Positions 35,325 through 43,536 of a stretch of 64,000 nucleotides of DNA are shown here, in pieces. Position 1 is the stretch's first letter. The number at the start of each line of letters is the position of its first letter. Source of the DNA: Iodobacter fluviatilis (GTDB lineage: Bacteria > Pseudomonadota > Gammaproteobacteria > Burkholderiales > Chitinibacteraceae); assembly GCF_900451195.1 (NCBI RefSeq), contig NZ_UGHR01000001.1, forward strand, positions 2,852,001-2,916,000, in the 5' to 3' direction. The notes under the pieces were generated by a model that saw only the letters and a program-made list of their open reading frames with translations, made no database searches and was not told the DNA's origin. Position numbers and translations under genes: made by a program.

Positions 35325-35800
35325 GCGATCAACTCCAACAAACGAATGCTCTGGCTTGGGCAGGATGAAACACAGGCACCACAGCCGGTGCATTGCTCTG
35401 CACTCACAAGGGGATGGGCCACTTTGCCAACGGCAAGCTGAAAACGAATCGCCTGCTCATCGCAGACCTCACCGCAAATTCGGCATTCAACACCGCGATC
35501 GGCCAAGCAATTGGTATTGATTTCTGCGTAGATTTTCCAGGGCGGGCTGATGCTTTGATCGAGCGCTAAAGATGTGCAGGTGCGCACGCAATCGCCACAA
35601 AAGGTGCATTCGGCCTGAGCAAAATCCACCACCGGAAAACCACCCTCACCTGTTTTGATAATTTGCTGCGGGCATGCCCGTATGCAATCGCCACAATGTG
35701 TGCAGCGATCAGAAAAAGACGCGCTTGCCCAAGGGGGGCGCGGTGCGGTTGGCGTTTGCGGGCGGCGGCCAAAAAGTAAATTACGACGGGAAGGGTCCAC
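35321..35800 (-). CDS. napF: Ferredoxin-type protein NapF
   Basis: 159 residues from a GTG start (35800). Four Cys clusters of [4Fe-4S] type: CTHCGDCIRACP (about 33-44), CTFCGDCVRTC (about 65-75), CRICGEVC with an upstream Cys (about 98-113) and CTGCGACVSSCP (about 137-148). The N-terminal DPSRRNLLFGR resembles a twin-arginine-like motif typical of NapF. NapF is cytosolic and interacts with NapA during maturation. First gene of the nap operon, downstream of two NarL/NarP-type sites. Confidence 0.93.
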   Translation of the reverse strand: MDPSRRNLLFGRRPQTPTAPRPPWASASFSDRCTHCGDCIRACPQQIIKTGEGGFPVVDFAQAECTFCGDCVRTCTSLALDQSISPPWKIYAEINTNCLADRGVECRICGEVCDEQAIRFQLAVGKVAHPLVSAEQCTGCGACVSSCPSQSIRLLELIA

Positions 35801-35861
35801 TGCGGCAATTCATCCGGATCAGTAAGTTTTTAAGACTAGGCTGCCGCTGTAATACATACAA

Positions 35862-35877
35862 TGCCTCTTTAGAGGTG
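35862..35877. promoter_or_regulatory. Proximal 7-2-7 NarL/NarP-type palindrome
   Basis: Heptamers TGCCTCT and AGAGGTG face each other across TT. The right heptamer reads CACCTCT on the other strand; both deviate by one or two bases from TACYYMT. It lies 62-77 bases upstream of the napF start. Confidence 0.6.
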
Positions 35878-35902
35878 CAGCACAGCAGCGCCCGCCTACC
35901 GC

Positions 35903-35918
35903 TACCCCCTTAGAGGTA
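35903..35918. promoter_or_regulatory. Distal 7-2-7 NarL/NarP-type palindrome
   Basis: Heptamers TACCCCC and AGAGGTA (TACCTCT on the other strand, a perfect TACYYMT match) separated by TT. This 7-2-7 spacing is the arrangement used by NarP and NarL. It lies 103-118 bases upstream of napF. Confidence 0.72.
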
Positions 35919-35989
35919 ATCATAAAAAATCAAAGACTTGCCTTCCCTTTAAAGCGCATGGCGAAATACAGGCAATTAGGCTATGTTTT

Positions 35990-36322
35990 GCTACCTAGCA
36001 GCCTGTCAGACTTGAGCATCCGCGGCGAGAAAACGTCCGGCTTGAAGCAGATTTCGAGGTTTTTTGAGGCTGTGCTGAGCAACTTCGTTGCACGCTAAGC
36101 AGGCGTGTAACGAAAAAAAGCCCGAAACATGGCCAAATCCGGCGTTTTTGCAGCAGGACGGTCTTAAGAGAGGCAAGGCTGCTCGCTTTGTGCTTGCCCT
36201 TATCTGGCGGCATTTCAGGCCACAGCTCAAAAAATACAACCCTGGCAGGCAGCATGCCTTTCACACTTAAAGTGAGGCCTCTGCCGCAGGTCGTTAGAAA
36301 TGGAAATTTAGAGGTAGTGCTT
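35990..36322. other. Noncoding spacer upstream of narX
   Basis: About 330 bp without a credible gene. It contains an imperfect 12-bp inverted repeat (36084-36095 / 36103-36114) and looks like the low-complexity dispersed spacers further right, but no second copy is in the window. AGAGGTA at 36310-36316 matches a NarL heptamer but more simply serves as the ribosome-binding site of the next gene. Confidence 0.4.
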
Positions 36323-38167
36323 ATGCGTATTGGGGACTATTTCCGCCAAGCGTCGATTTTGCAGTTTATTGCCCGTGCCTTATTGCTGATGGTTTTGCCC
36401 GCGTTTCTGGCTTTTTTTATGAGCTGGAGCACCGTCGTGCGCTCCACAGGCGAAGGTGCGGCGATTAATCTGGCGGGTTCCTTACGTAAGCAGGTGTATT
36501 TGATTGTGGCCACCCACGCATCACCGCCCGCGCCCGTCCCCGGCAGCCGTCCCCTGCTGCAAGAGGTCATTGATGAATTTGAGCTACGCCTTTATCACCC
36601 CATCCTGCTCAATAATCTGCCTGATCAGGCAGATGATCCGGTGCGCACCCGCTACAACCGCATGGAAATGGCTTGGCGCACCGAAGTTAAAAAAGACCTC
36701 TCCCAGCTCAACAGCCAGCAAGATGGCAGCCTGCTACCCAGAGCCATTCGTTTTGTCTCTTTAATTGATGCTTATGTAGAGGCGATTGAGGCAAAGCACG
36801 AAGCGCGTCTGATCTGGCTGGGGCGCATCCAATGGATCAGTCTGGGCATTATGCTTATTGTGCTGATGGGCACTTTACACTGGCTTTCACAGCGCGTTAC
36901 CCGGCCGCTGATCGCCATGGCCCATGCCGCCAGCAAAGTAAAAGATGGTGATTTAAGTGTACGAGCGCCAGAAGACGGCGCGGGTGAAATCACCCAGCTT
37001 GGCCAAGCCATCAACCATATGGTGGCCGAACTGGCCCGCGGCATCGGCGAATTAGAATCGCGGGTCAGCGAAAAAACCAAGGCTTTATCGCAAAACCAGC
37101 GCAGCCTAGAGCTGCTATATCGTATTAAACAGCGCTTATCCGATCAGGAGCCAGATCAGACCACCTTTGATCAGGTACTAAGCGATTTGGGCAGCGTGAT
37201 CGAGCTTGAGCACGCCGCCATCTGCATTACCGAAACCGAGCAAGCCCCGCTGGCCTTTCGCCTTGCCGTGGTCGCCAACCAGCCCAGCACACATTGCGAT
37301 CAAAGAGACTGCGCCAGCTGCAGCGAAGCCACAGCCACGCCCGCACAATCCAGCGACTTCCCTGTTTTTCAGCTAACTGACGGGCGAAAAAACTACGGCA
37401 TTATGCCGATTCAGCTAAAACCCATGCAAAAGCTGGCCGACTGGCAGCAGCAATTACTTGAAGCCGTGGCGCGGCAAATTGGTACGGCACTGGCCAATGC
37501 CAAACGCACGCAAGCGCTGCACCGGCTGGCGCTGCATGAAGAACGCTCAGTGATTGCGCGCGAGCTGCATGATTCTTTGGCGCAATCTTTATCCTATTTA
37601 AAAATTCAGGTGGTGCGCCTACAAACCGAATTCCCCGAAGCAGCCCGCAGCGCCACAGCAGAAGCTGTACTCACAGAATTACGCCAGGGCTTAAACGATG
37701 CTTACCGCCAGCTGCGTGAGCTGCTCAACACCTTTCGCTTACAAATGCACGAGCGTGGCCTGGCCGAAGCGCTAGAACAAACCGTACAGGAGTTCTCTGA
37801 ACGGGCAGCGCATCCGGTGATACTGGACAATCAGCTCATGGGGGTTGAGCTGAGCGCCCATGAAGAAATCCACATCCTGCAAATAGTGCGTGAAGCGCTC
37901 GCCAATATCGAGCGCCACGCCCATGCACAGCATGCATGGGTCACGCTAAGCGGGCTGAACCACACCATTTTAGTCACCATCAGAGACGATGGTCTGGGCA
38001 TCAAAGATCACCCAGATAAAAAACAGCACTATGGCTTAGGCATTATGCGCGACCGCGCCCATAGCCTGCATGGAGAGCTGGACATCGCCCGCCAGCTACC
38101 TAGCGGCACCTTGGTCTCCTTACAATTCACACCCAATACGCCTGCAGCAAAAGGAAAAAAACAATGA
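36323..38167 (+). CDS. narX: NarX/NarQ-type nitrate sensor kinase
   Basis: 614 residues from ATG 36323 (a longer frame from 36188 lacks support). Membrane span about 15-36; periplasmic four-helix sensor (about 38-165) with a P-box-like INLAGSLRKQVYLI (about 48-61), the nitrate-binding signature; second span about 170-188; HAMP (RVTRPL onward); a GAF-like central module with three Cys (about 325, 330, 333); then HisKA_3 with ARELHDSLAQ (His about 416) and a HATPase domain (REALANIERHA, DDGLGIKD, YGLGIMRDRA). 4-bp overlap with the response regulator. Whether NarX- or NarQ-like cannot be settled by eye. Likely regulates nap through the two palindromes upstream of napF. Confidence 0.9.
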   Translation: MRIGDYFRQASILQFIARALLLMVLPAFLAFFMSWSTVVRSTGEGAAINLAGSLRKQVYLIVATHASPPAPVPGSRPLLQEVIDEFELRLYHPILLNNLPDQADDPVRTRYNRMEMAWRTEVKKDLSQLNSQQDGSLLPRAIRFVSLIDAYVEAIEAKHEARLIWLGRIQWISLGIMLIVLMGTLHWLSQRVTRPLIAMAHAASKVKDGDLSVRAPEDGAGEITQLGQAINHMVAELARGIGELESRVSEKTKALSQNQRSLELLYRIKQRLSDQEPDQTTFDQVLSDLGSVIELEHAAICITETEQAPLAFRLAVVANQPSTHCDQRDCASCSEATATPAQSSDFPVFQLTDGRKNYGIMPIQLKPMQKLADWQQQLLEAVARQIGTALANAKRTQALHRLALHEERSVIARELHDSLAQSLSYLKIQVVRLQTEFPEAARSATAEAVLTELRQGLNDAYRQLRELLNTFRLQMHERGLAEALEQTVQEFSERAAHPVILDNQLMGVELSAHEEIHILQIVREALANIERHAHAQHAWVTLSGLNHTILVTIRDDGLGIKDHPDKKQHYGLGIMRDRAHSLHGELDIARQLPSGTLVSLQFTPNTPAAKGKKQ

Positions 38168-38817
38168 GCGATAGATACACCGTCGTCGTCATCGACGATC
38201 ACCCCCTATTTCGCAAAGGCGTGATCCAGCTATTAGCCTTAGATAGCCGGTTTAATATCGTTGGCGAAGCCGCCAGCGGCGCAGAAGGCCTGCTTGTAGT
38301 GGAAGCCAACAATCCGGATCTGGTCATTCTGGATTTAAACATGAAAGAAATGGATGGCATTGCTACCTTGCGTGCCATTAAAGAGCTGGATCTCGATTCA
38401 CGGGTAGTGATGCTCACCGTATCCGATCAATCATCGGATCTGGTTGCCGCCGTTCGGGCAGGTGCTGATGGCTATTTGCTCAAAGATATGGAGCCGGAGG
38501 AAATCATAGCCAGCCTTGCCGAGGCACTGGATGGGCAGATGGCGATTCCGGAGCGCCTTGGCCGTGTTCTTGCCTTAGCAATGCGCGAAGACGACGGCAG
38601 CGAGCGCAATGCCATGATGGCCTCTCTCACTGAGCGGGAGCGGGAAATACTGGGCTGCCTTGCCAATGGCCTATCCAACAAACTGGTCGGCAGGGAACTA
38701 GGCATCGCGGAAGGCACGGTGAAAGTGCACGTGAAGAGCCTGCTCAGAAAACTAAACTTCCGCTCGCGCCTGGAAGCGGCAATTTGGGCAGTGGAACAGG
38801 GGATAAAACAGGGGTAA
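38164..38817 (+). CDS. narL: NarL/NarP-type response regulator
   Basis: 217 residues. Receiver with VVVIDDHPLFRKGV, phosphoacceptor in LVILDLNMKEMDG (Asp about 57) and the Lys in YLLKDMEPEE. C-terminal LuxR-type helix-turn-helix (LTEREREILGCLANGLSNKLVGRELGIAEGTVKVHVKSLLRKL, about 152-195). The RKGV and KDMEPEE blocks are typical of NarL/NarP. Translationally coupled to the sensor. Its presumed targets are the 7-2-7 sites at 35862-35918. Confidence 0.92.
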   Translation: MSDRYTVVVIDDHPLFRKGVIQLLALDSRFNIVGEAASGAEGLLVVEANNPDLVILDLNMKEMDGIATLRAIKELDLDSRVVMLTVSDQSSDLVAAVRAGADGYLLKDMEPEEIIASLAEALDGQMAIPERLGRVLALAMREDDGSERNAMMASLTEREREILGCLANGLSNKLVGRELGIAEGTVKVHVKSLLRKLNFRSRLEAAIWAVEQGIKQG

Positions 38818-38833
38818 GTGTTGAATCACACTT

Positions 38834-38988
38834 TGTTAAATCTTGAACCACAGAGAGCACAGAGGACACAAAGTTACACAGAGAAAACCACACTATTTCT
38901 TCAAATTATCACGGAGAACTTCCCTCGCTTTTGGGGTTCTCTGTGGCGCTCTGTGTGCTCGTTTTACTCTGTGGTTCAAGATTTAACA
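38834..38988. repeat. Dispersed inverted-repeat element R1, full copy
   Basis: 155-bp element with perfect 22-bp terminal inverted repeats (38834-38855 and 38967-38988), each containing CTTGAACCACAGAG or its complement. Further short inverted segments rich in CACAGAG/CTCTGTG lie inside. Starts 17 bases after narL. Related copies at 43982-44086, 46262-46368, 46997-47103 and a half copy at 48614-48666. Confidence 0.85.
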
Positions 38989-39024
38989 TTGTGTGCAAAA
39001 ACTTTAATTCTTACTCAAGAAACA

Positions 39025-40014
39025 CTAACCGCCTGTTTGCGACATAAAGCGGATGATTTTGCCGGGTTGTTCTTTAAACTCGTGGCGTTCTGGTTTTAGC
39101 TCGATGGCAAATTTGAGCGCGGCTAAAATCTCTGCATCGCTTGCCCCGCCTCGCAGCAGCGGTGCAAATTCAAATTTTTCTTCTTGGCCTAAGCACATAT
39201 ATAAAGTGCCATCCACAGCCAGCCTGACGCGGTTACAGGTGGCACAGAAGTGTTGCGAGATGGGCGTAATAAAGCCGACCCGACCACTACCATCGGCGGT
39301 TTGCCAGTAGCGCGCAGGCCCGCCGCCCAGCTCGGCCACTTCGGGAATCAGGCCAAACTCTGCAAGCAGCTGCTCGCGCACAGGGTTTAAATCCAGATAC
39401 TGTGCATTACGGCCAGTGCTACCCATGGGCATGGCTTCGATCAGGCGCAAAATAAAATCGTTCTCTAAGCAAAACGCCACCATACGCCTGATTTCATGCT
39501 CGTTCACACCGCGCATCGCCACCATATTCAGCTTAATCGGATCAAAGCCAGCGGCCTTGCCCGCCATAATCCCCGCCATAATCGCGTCGAAACTATCGCG
39601 GCCGGTAATCGTATTAATACAGCCTTTATCCAGCGAATCGAGACTCACATTGATGCGCTTCACGCCAGCGGCTTTGAGCGCTACGGCATGTTTGACCAGT
39701 TGCGTTGCATTAGTAGAGAGCGATAAATCCTCCACCCCCGGCAGTGCCGATATCCTTGCAGCCAGCTCAGGCAAATTATGCCGCAGCAAAGGCTCGCCCC
39801 CGGTCAGGCGCACGCGCGAAACACCAGCCTGCGCAAAAATACCGACCAGACGGGTCATTTCATCAAAGCTCAGCCAGTTCGCAGGCTCTTCATAGCCATT
39901 AAAGCCTTTAGGTAGGCAGTAATTACAGCGCAAATCACAGCGATCCGTTACCGATAAACGTAGGTAGCGTATAGCGCGGCCAAAGCGATCTTGTAAGGGA
40001 GCAATCGCAAACAT
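39025..40014 (-). CDS. moaA: GTP 3',8-cyclase MoaA (molybdenum cofactor synthesis)
   Basis: 329 residues. Radical-SAM enzyme catalysing the first step of molybdopterin synthesis from GTP. N-terminal CDLRCNYC cluster (Cys about 26, 30, 33), then SRVRLTGGEPLLR, and a C-terminal [4Fe-4S] cluster in FCATCNRVRLAVDGTLYMCLG. The chain ends in Gly-Gly (FMSQTGG), as required for activity. Lying between the nitrate regulators and ccm, it supports supply of Mo cofactor for NapA. Confidence 0.96.
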   Translation of the reverse strand: MFAIAPLQDRFGRAIRYLRLSVTDRCDLRCNYCLPKGFNGYEEPANWLSFDEMTRLVGIFAQAGVSRVRLTGGEPLLRHNLPELAARISALPGVEDLSLSTNATQLVKHAVALKAAGVKRINVSLDSLDKGCINTITGRDSFDAIMAGIMAGKAAGFDPIKLNMVAMRGVNEHEIRRMVAFCLENDFILRLIEAMPMGSTGRNAQYLDLNPVREQLLAEFGLIPEVAELGGGPARYWQTADGSGRVGFITPISQHFCATCNRVRLAVDGTLYMCLGQEEKFEFAPLLRGGASDAEILAALKFAIELKPERHEFKEQPGKIIRFMSQTGG

Positions 40015-40155
40015 CGGGCTTCCTTATATCCGTGGGAAAACAGCTTTCAAGCAAATTTATAATTAGTCGCACTCTATGGCAATTGATGACAGCACAACAA
40101 TGTACATTTGTACCCCCTTCAGACCATAAATATCTACACAAGTTTGAAGCACTTG

Positions 40156-40274
40156 TTCCCCCCTTTGAAAAAGGGGGGCCAGGGGGGATTTAGCTCTGCA
40201 TGCTTTTGATAAAAGGCAAAATATAACCAACTCTCATGCAAATCCCCCTCAATCCCCCTTTTACAAAGGGGGAA
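40156..40274. repeat. Dispersed inverted repeat R4 (C-run/G-run type)
   Basis: 119 bp with imperfect ~36-bp terminal inverted repeats: a left arm of CCCCCCTTTGAAAAAGGGG type followed by AGGGGGGATTT, mirrored on the right by AAATCCCCC and CCCCCTTTTACAAAGGGGG. Similar elements are widespread in bacterial intergenic DNA. No coding capacity. Confidence 0.75.
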
Positions 40275-40590
40275 GCTACAGTGCGAAAGTGCCGCCAGCA
40301 GTTATGCAGATTCTTATGCCCTCAGACCTCCCACTATAACGTCAAGCCTGTGAATTAGCCTGTTGCATTTAGGACTACCTCTTCTGAGATAGGCCCAAAT
40401 ACCTGTCAGCAAACAGCACTACATCCCTATACTAGTAGTCAGCAAGGCTGGAGGCAGCGCTAAATCGCGCCTTTTTCCGCCTGACTACGTTGCTCGTCAT
40501 GGCCTAGCCAGCTATAGAGCTTGCGCTTTGCTAGGCGAAGAAATCCATCGATTTCTAAGCCGCCTTTTCTAACCTGACTGACTACCCACC
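40275..40590. other. Noncoding leader region of ccmA
   Basis: About 315 bp without a gene. Contains inverted repeats GCCTAGC/GCTAGGC (40502-40536) and AGAAATC/GATTTCT (40539-40556) close to the ccmA start. It probably holds the ccm promoter, but no clear element was identified. Confidence 0.4.
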
Positions 40591-41220
40591 ATGCTTTCTG
40601 TATCCAGACTTTCAGCAGAGCGCGCTGATCGCCCCCTTTTTACCAATCTGTCTTTTGCCCTGAATGCGGGGCAATGCCTGCACCTGCGCGGCGCGAACGG
40701 TGCGGGTAAAACAAGCTTGCTTAAAATGCTGGCGGGGCTGAGCACGGCGCAGGATGGCGAAATCACCTGGCAAGGCAAAGCATTAGCAGCTTGGGGCGAT
40801 GATTACTATGCCGCACTGCATTATCTGGGCCATAAAGATGGCTTAAAAGATTTACTTAGCCCGCTGACTAACTTACGTCTTACGGCGAGCCTATCAGGAC
40901 AGGTTTTAAGCGAAGCAGCTGCACTCAAAACACTCACTCAAGTCGGGCTAATACGCCAATGCGATCTAGCCGTACGCTCTCTTTCGCAAGGGCAAAAAAA
41001 ACGCGCTGCCTTAGCAAGACTATTGGCGATCAGCCGCCCGCTCTGGCTGCTGGACGAGCCTTTTGTAGGGCTAGATCAAGCCGCGCAAAATCAGCTTGGT
41101 GAGTGGATTGCCCAACACGCAAGCAGCGGCGGCTTAGTGATACTGACCTCGCATCAAGCCTTACCCAAAGCCATTCAAAACATCACCGAACTAGAATTAA
41201 CTATGAGTAGCGCAGCATGA
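40591..41220 (+). CDS. ccmA: Heme exporter ATP-binding protein CcmA
   Basis: 209 residues. ABC ATPase of the CcmABCD complex that releases holo-CcmE in cytochrome c maturation system I. Walker A GANGAGKTS (about 34-42), signature LSQGQKKRAALARLL, Walker B PLWLLDEPFVGLD and switch His (LTSHQ). Overlaps ccmB by 4 bp. First of ccmABCDEFGHI. Confidence 0.96.
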   Translation: MLSVSRLSAERADRPLFTNLSFALNAGQCLHLRGANGAGKTSLLKMLAGLSTAQDGEITWQGKALAAWGDDYYAALHYLGHKDGLKDLLSPLTNLRLTASLSGQVLSEAAALKTLTQVGLIRQCDLAVRSLSQGQKKRAALARLLAISRPLWLLDEPFVGLDQAAQNQLGEWIAQHASSGGLVILTSHQALPKAIQNITELELTMSSAA

Positions 41221-41891
41221 GCAGCACGCGCTTCTTTTTAGCCATTGTTCGCCGCGATTTATTACTGGCCTGGCAGCAGCGTGGCGATTTACTGGTGGGC
41301 GTGGTGTTCTTTGTTTTAGTCGCCTGCCTGTTTCCGCTCGCCATCGGCCCCGAGCCTAAGCTGCTGGCCCGTATCGGCCCCGGCGTGCTGTGGGTGGCGG
41401 TGATCCTCGCCAATTTGCTCGCCCTGCCACGGCTTTTTAATAGCGACTGGCAAGATGGCAGCCTAGAGCAACTCTTAACCGCCCCCGCTCCCGCCAGCGT
41501 GATGGTGGCAGGCAAGCTGACCGCACATTGGTTAACGACTGGCATTCCGCTCACCTTAATCGCCCCCCTTTTAGGCATTCAATACGGGCTGGAAAGCGAC
41601 ACCCTGCTGATGCTAATGGCCAGCTTACTGCTTGGCACGCCTACACTCAGTGCATTAGGCAGCATTGGTGCTGCGCTCACCCTTGGCGTGCGTCAGGGCG
41701 AAATGTTATTGGCGCTGTTGGTTTTACCGCTTTATGCACCGGTACTTATTTTTGGCAGCGGTGCTGTGGCCGCGGTGGCGGGCGGGCTGCCTGGGATGGC
41801 CGAGCTATCCTTACTGGCCGCCATGCTTTGCGGAACATTATTTTTAGCGCCGTGGCTGACTGCGATGGCGGTGAAGCTGGCGGTTGAATAG
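41217..41891 (+). CDS. ccmB: Heme exporter membrane protein CcmB
   Basis: 224 residues, six hydrophobic spans. Typical start FLAIVRRDLLLAWQQRGDLLVGVVFFVLVACLFPLAIGPEP and FNSDWQDGSLEQLL, both diagnostic for CcmB. Partner of CcmA in the inner membrane. Followed by a repeat-filled 227-bp gap before ccmC. Confidence 0.95.
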   Translation: MSSTRFFLAIVRRDLLLAWQQRGDLLVGVVFFVLVACLFPLAIGPEPKLLARIGPGVLWVAVILANLLALPRLFNSDWQDGSLEQLLTAPAPASVMVAGKLTAHWLTTGIPLTLIAPLLGIQYGLESDTLLMLMASLLLGTPTLSALGSIGAALTLGVRQGEMLLALLVLPLYAPVLIFGSGAVAAVAGGLPGMAELSLLAAMLCGTLFLAPWLTAMAVKLAVE

Positions 41892-41927
41892 TTTTGTTTA
41901 ATGCTGAGAAAGTAAAACCTGCTGTTT

Positions 41928-41994
41928 CGTAGGAGCGGCTTTAGCCGCGAAAGCACTGCTCGTAACCATATTCGCGGCTAAAGCCGCTCCTACG
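41928..41994. repeat. REP-type inverted repeat R2, copy 1
   Basis: Perfect 24-bp arms (41928-41951 and 41971-41994) built on GTAGGAGCGGCTTTAGCC and its complement, with a 19-base loop. Lies between ccmB and ccmC. Second copy at 47598-47670. This resembles the REP/BIME sequences common in gammaproteobacteria. Confidence 0.85.
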
Positions 41995-42058
41995 GCATAG
42001 GATCTTAAGCTGCTAGAGCCGAGGTAAAGCCCTCCAATATTTAATATAAAAAACAACG

Positions 42059-42085
42059 AAAACGGCGGGTTTCACCCGCCCTACG
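42059..42085. repeat. Solo end of the R3 element
   Basis: CGGGTTTCACCCGCCCTACG matches the right terminus of the 404-bp R3 elements at 43101-43504 and 48710-49113. No other part of R3 is present here. Confidence 0.55.
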
Positions 42086-42118
42086 AGTTGCAAGCCACAA
42101 GAGACAACTAGGGAAACA

Positions 42119-42886
42119 ATGAAACCAAGCCATAACGGCCCGCGCTGGCTGAATCTATTTTCTTTCGCCTCCCCCATGCAGTTTTACCCGCTGGCTGGCC
42201 GACTCACCCCCGTATTTATGATGCTAGCCATTCTTTTGGGGCTGGCAGGGCTGTGGCTGGGTTTTGCTATTGCGCCGGGCGACGCGCAGCAGGGTGAAGG
42301 CTATCGGATTATTTTCCTGCATGTACCCACCAGCTGGATAGCGATGTTTATTTATATGGTGATGGCATTTTGGTCGGTGATGCATTTGATTTTTCGCACT
42401 CGCTTATCCGCGATGATGGCGCAAGCCTTGGCTCCTACGGGTGCGCTGATGGCGTTTTTATCACTATTGACGGGTGCATTGTGGGGTAAGCCAATGTGGG
42501 GCACTTGGTGGGTGTGGGATGCAAGGCTCACCTTGATGCTGCTGCAGTTTTTTTTGTATTTAGGTTTTATCGCCCTCACCCGCAGCATTGACGAACCAGA
42601 CCGCGCCGATAAGGCGGGATCGGTATTAGCGATTGTTGGGGTATTTAATGTACCGGTGATTTATTTCTCGGTGAAATGGTGGAACACCCTGCACCAAGGC
42701 GCGTCCATCTCCTTAGAAAAAGGCAGCAGCATGGCCGGCACCATGTTGATTGCGATGCTATTAATGTCGCTAGCGGCATGGATGTACAGCATCGCCACCT
42801 GCTTATCCCGTGTTCGCACACTGATTTTGCAGCGAGAAAGCCGCACCCGCTGGGTAAAAGAGCGCATCGCCCAAGGAGAACAATAA
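42119..42886 (+). CDS. ccmC: Heme-handling protein CcmC
   Basis: 255 residues, six membrane spans. Loads heme onto CcmE. The WWD motif reads WGKPMWGTWWVWDARLTLMLLQFFLYLGF (about 120-150), with flanking His in FLHVPTSW and WWNTLHQG. The stop shares one base with the ccmD ATG. A GGGAAACA ribosome site precedes the start. Confidence 0.96.
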   Translation: MKPSHNGPRWLNLFSFASPMQFYPLAGRLTPVFMMLAILLGLAGLWLGFAIAPGDAQQGEGYRIIFLHVPTSWIAMFIYMVMAFWSVMHLIFRTRLSAMMAQALAPTGALMAFLSLLTGALWGKPMWGTWWVWDARLTLMLLQFFLYLGFIALTRSIDEPDRADKAGSVLAIVGVFNVPVIYFSVKWWNTLHQGASISLEKGSSMAGTMLIAMLLMSLAAWMYSIATCLSRVRTLILQRESRTRWVKERIAQGEQ

Positions 42887-43104
42887 TGTTTTCAAGCCTC
42901 TACTGGGCAAGCTTCAGCGATTTTATCTATATGGGCGGCTATGGCTTATATGTGTGGGGCTCTTTCTTAGCCTGTGTTTTGGGGCTAGGCATGGAATGGC
43001 TATTGATCAGGCAGCAACGTAAGCAAGTGATTCAGCATTTAAGAAGGATGGCTTTAGCACAAGAGATGGAGGATGAGGAGTATGAGCATTCATCACTATT
43101 GTAG
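42886..43104 (+). CDS. ccmD: Heme exporter accessory protein CcmD
   Basis: 72 residues with one membrane span (about 17-40) and a basic cytoplasmic stretch (RQQRKQVIQHLRRM). FIYMGGYGLYVWGSF is the CcmD signature. It is contained at the end of a longer frame from 42676, but overlap with ccmC and AAGGAG upstream fix the start. The TAG stop (43102-43104) is the beginning of the R3 repeat, so the native C-terminus may have been altered by its insertion. Confidence 0.9.
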   Translation: MFSSLYWASFSDFIYMGGYGLYVWGSFLACVLGLGMEWLLIRQQRKQVIQHLRRMALAQEMEDEEYEHSSLL

Positions 43105-43504
43105 GGCGGGTAAAACCCCATATGCGCTAACCAAATTGTTTTTTCATTAGCAAACAGCGAGAAAGCATAACAACCACGCTCTTTGCAAAGGGCTTTTAAA
43201 GTCCCCTTGAAACACGCCGGAGCGAGGAACAAGCGGGGCGGGGTTTCGGCCAGGGAGCGAGGAACGAGCCAATCCCGCCTGCCGCCGACTCGATTGTCCG
43301 CAGCGCAGGGGCTTTCGTGTTTCGTGGGGTCGCCTTCTTTGCTTACTTTCTTGGCGAAGCAAGAAAGTGAGGCCCACGCGGGGGATTCCCGCACCTAAAC
43401 ACTGTGCCGAAGGCACTAAAAAGGTCTTTTTGACTTTGGTTAGCACTTACGGGGCAAAACCCGCGAGCGATACTGAAAAATACGCGGGTTTCACCCGTAT
43501 TACG
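43101..43504. repeat. 404-bp dispersed element R3, copy 1
   Basis: Has imperfect terminal inverted repeats (GTAGGGCGGGTAAAACCC at the left; GGGTTTCACCCGTATTACG at the right) and a second inner inverted pair (ATATGCGCTAACCA / TGGTTAGC near 43440). Copy 2 at 48710-49113 has the same length and clear similarity throughout, including CCCCTTGAAACACGCCG and CTTTCGTGTTTCGTGGGG. No credible gene inside. Resembles a non-autonomous mobile element (MITE-like); family not known to me. Confidence 0.75.
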
Positions 43505-43536
43505 AAAACCCATCAAGAATCATCAAGGAGAACCCC

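Noticed and set aside
35995..36264. Minus-strand frame of 89 codons upstream of narX
   Set aside because: Low-complexity composition rich in Ser, Arg and Cys, no ribosome site, and located in a repeat-like spacer. It looks like chance.
38818..39099. A 93-codon plus-strand frame after narL
   Set aside because: It is encoded by the R1 inverted repeat and by the antisense of moaA.
43183..43446. Frames inside the R3 element on both strands
   Set aside because: The second copy at 48710-49113 does not keep these frames intact, so they are not maintained as protein.
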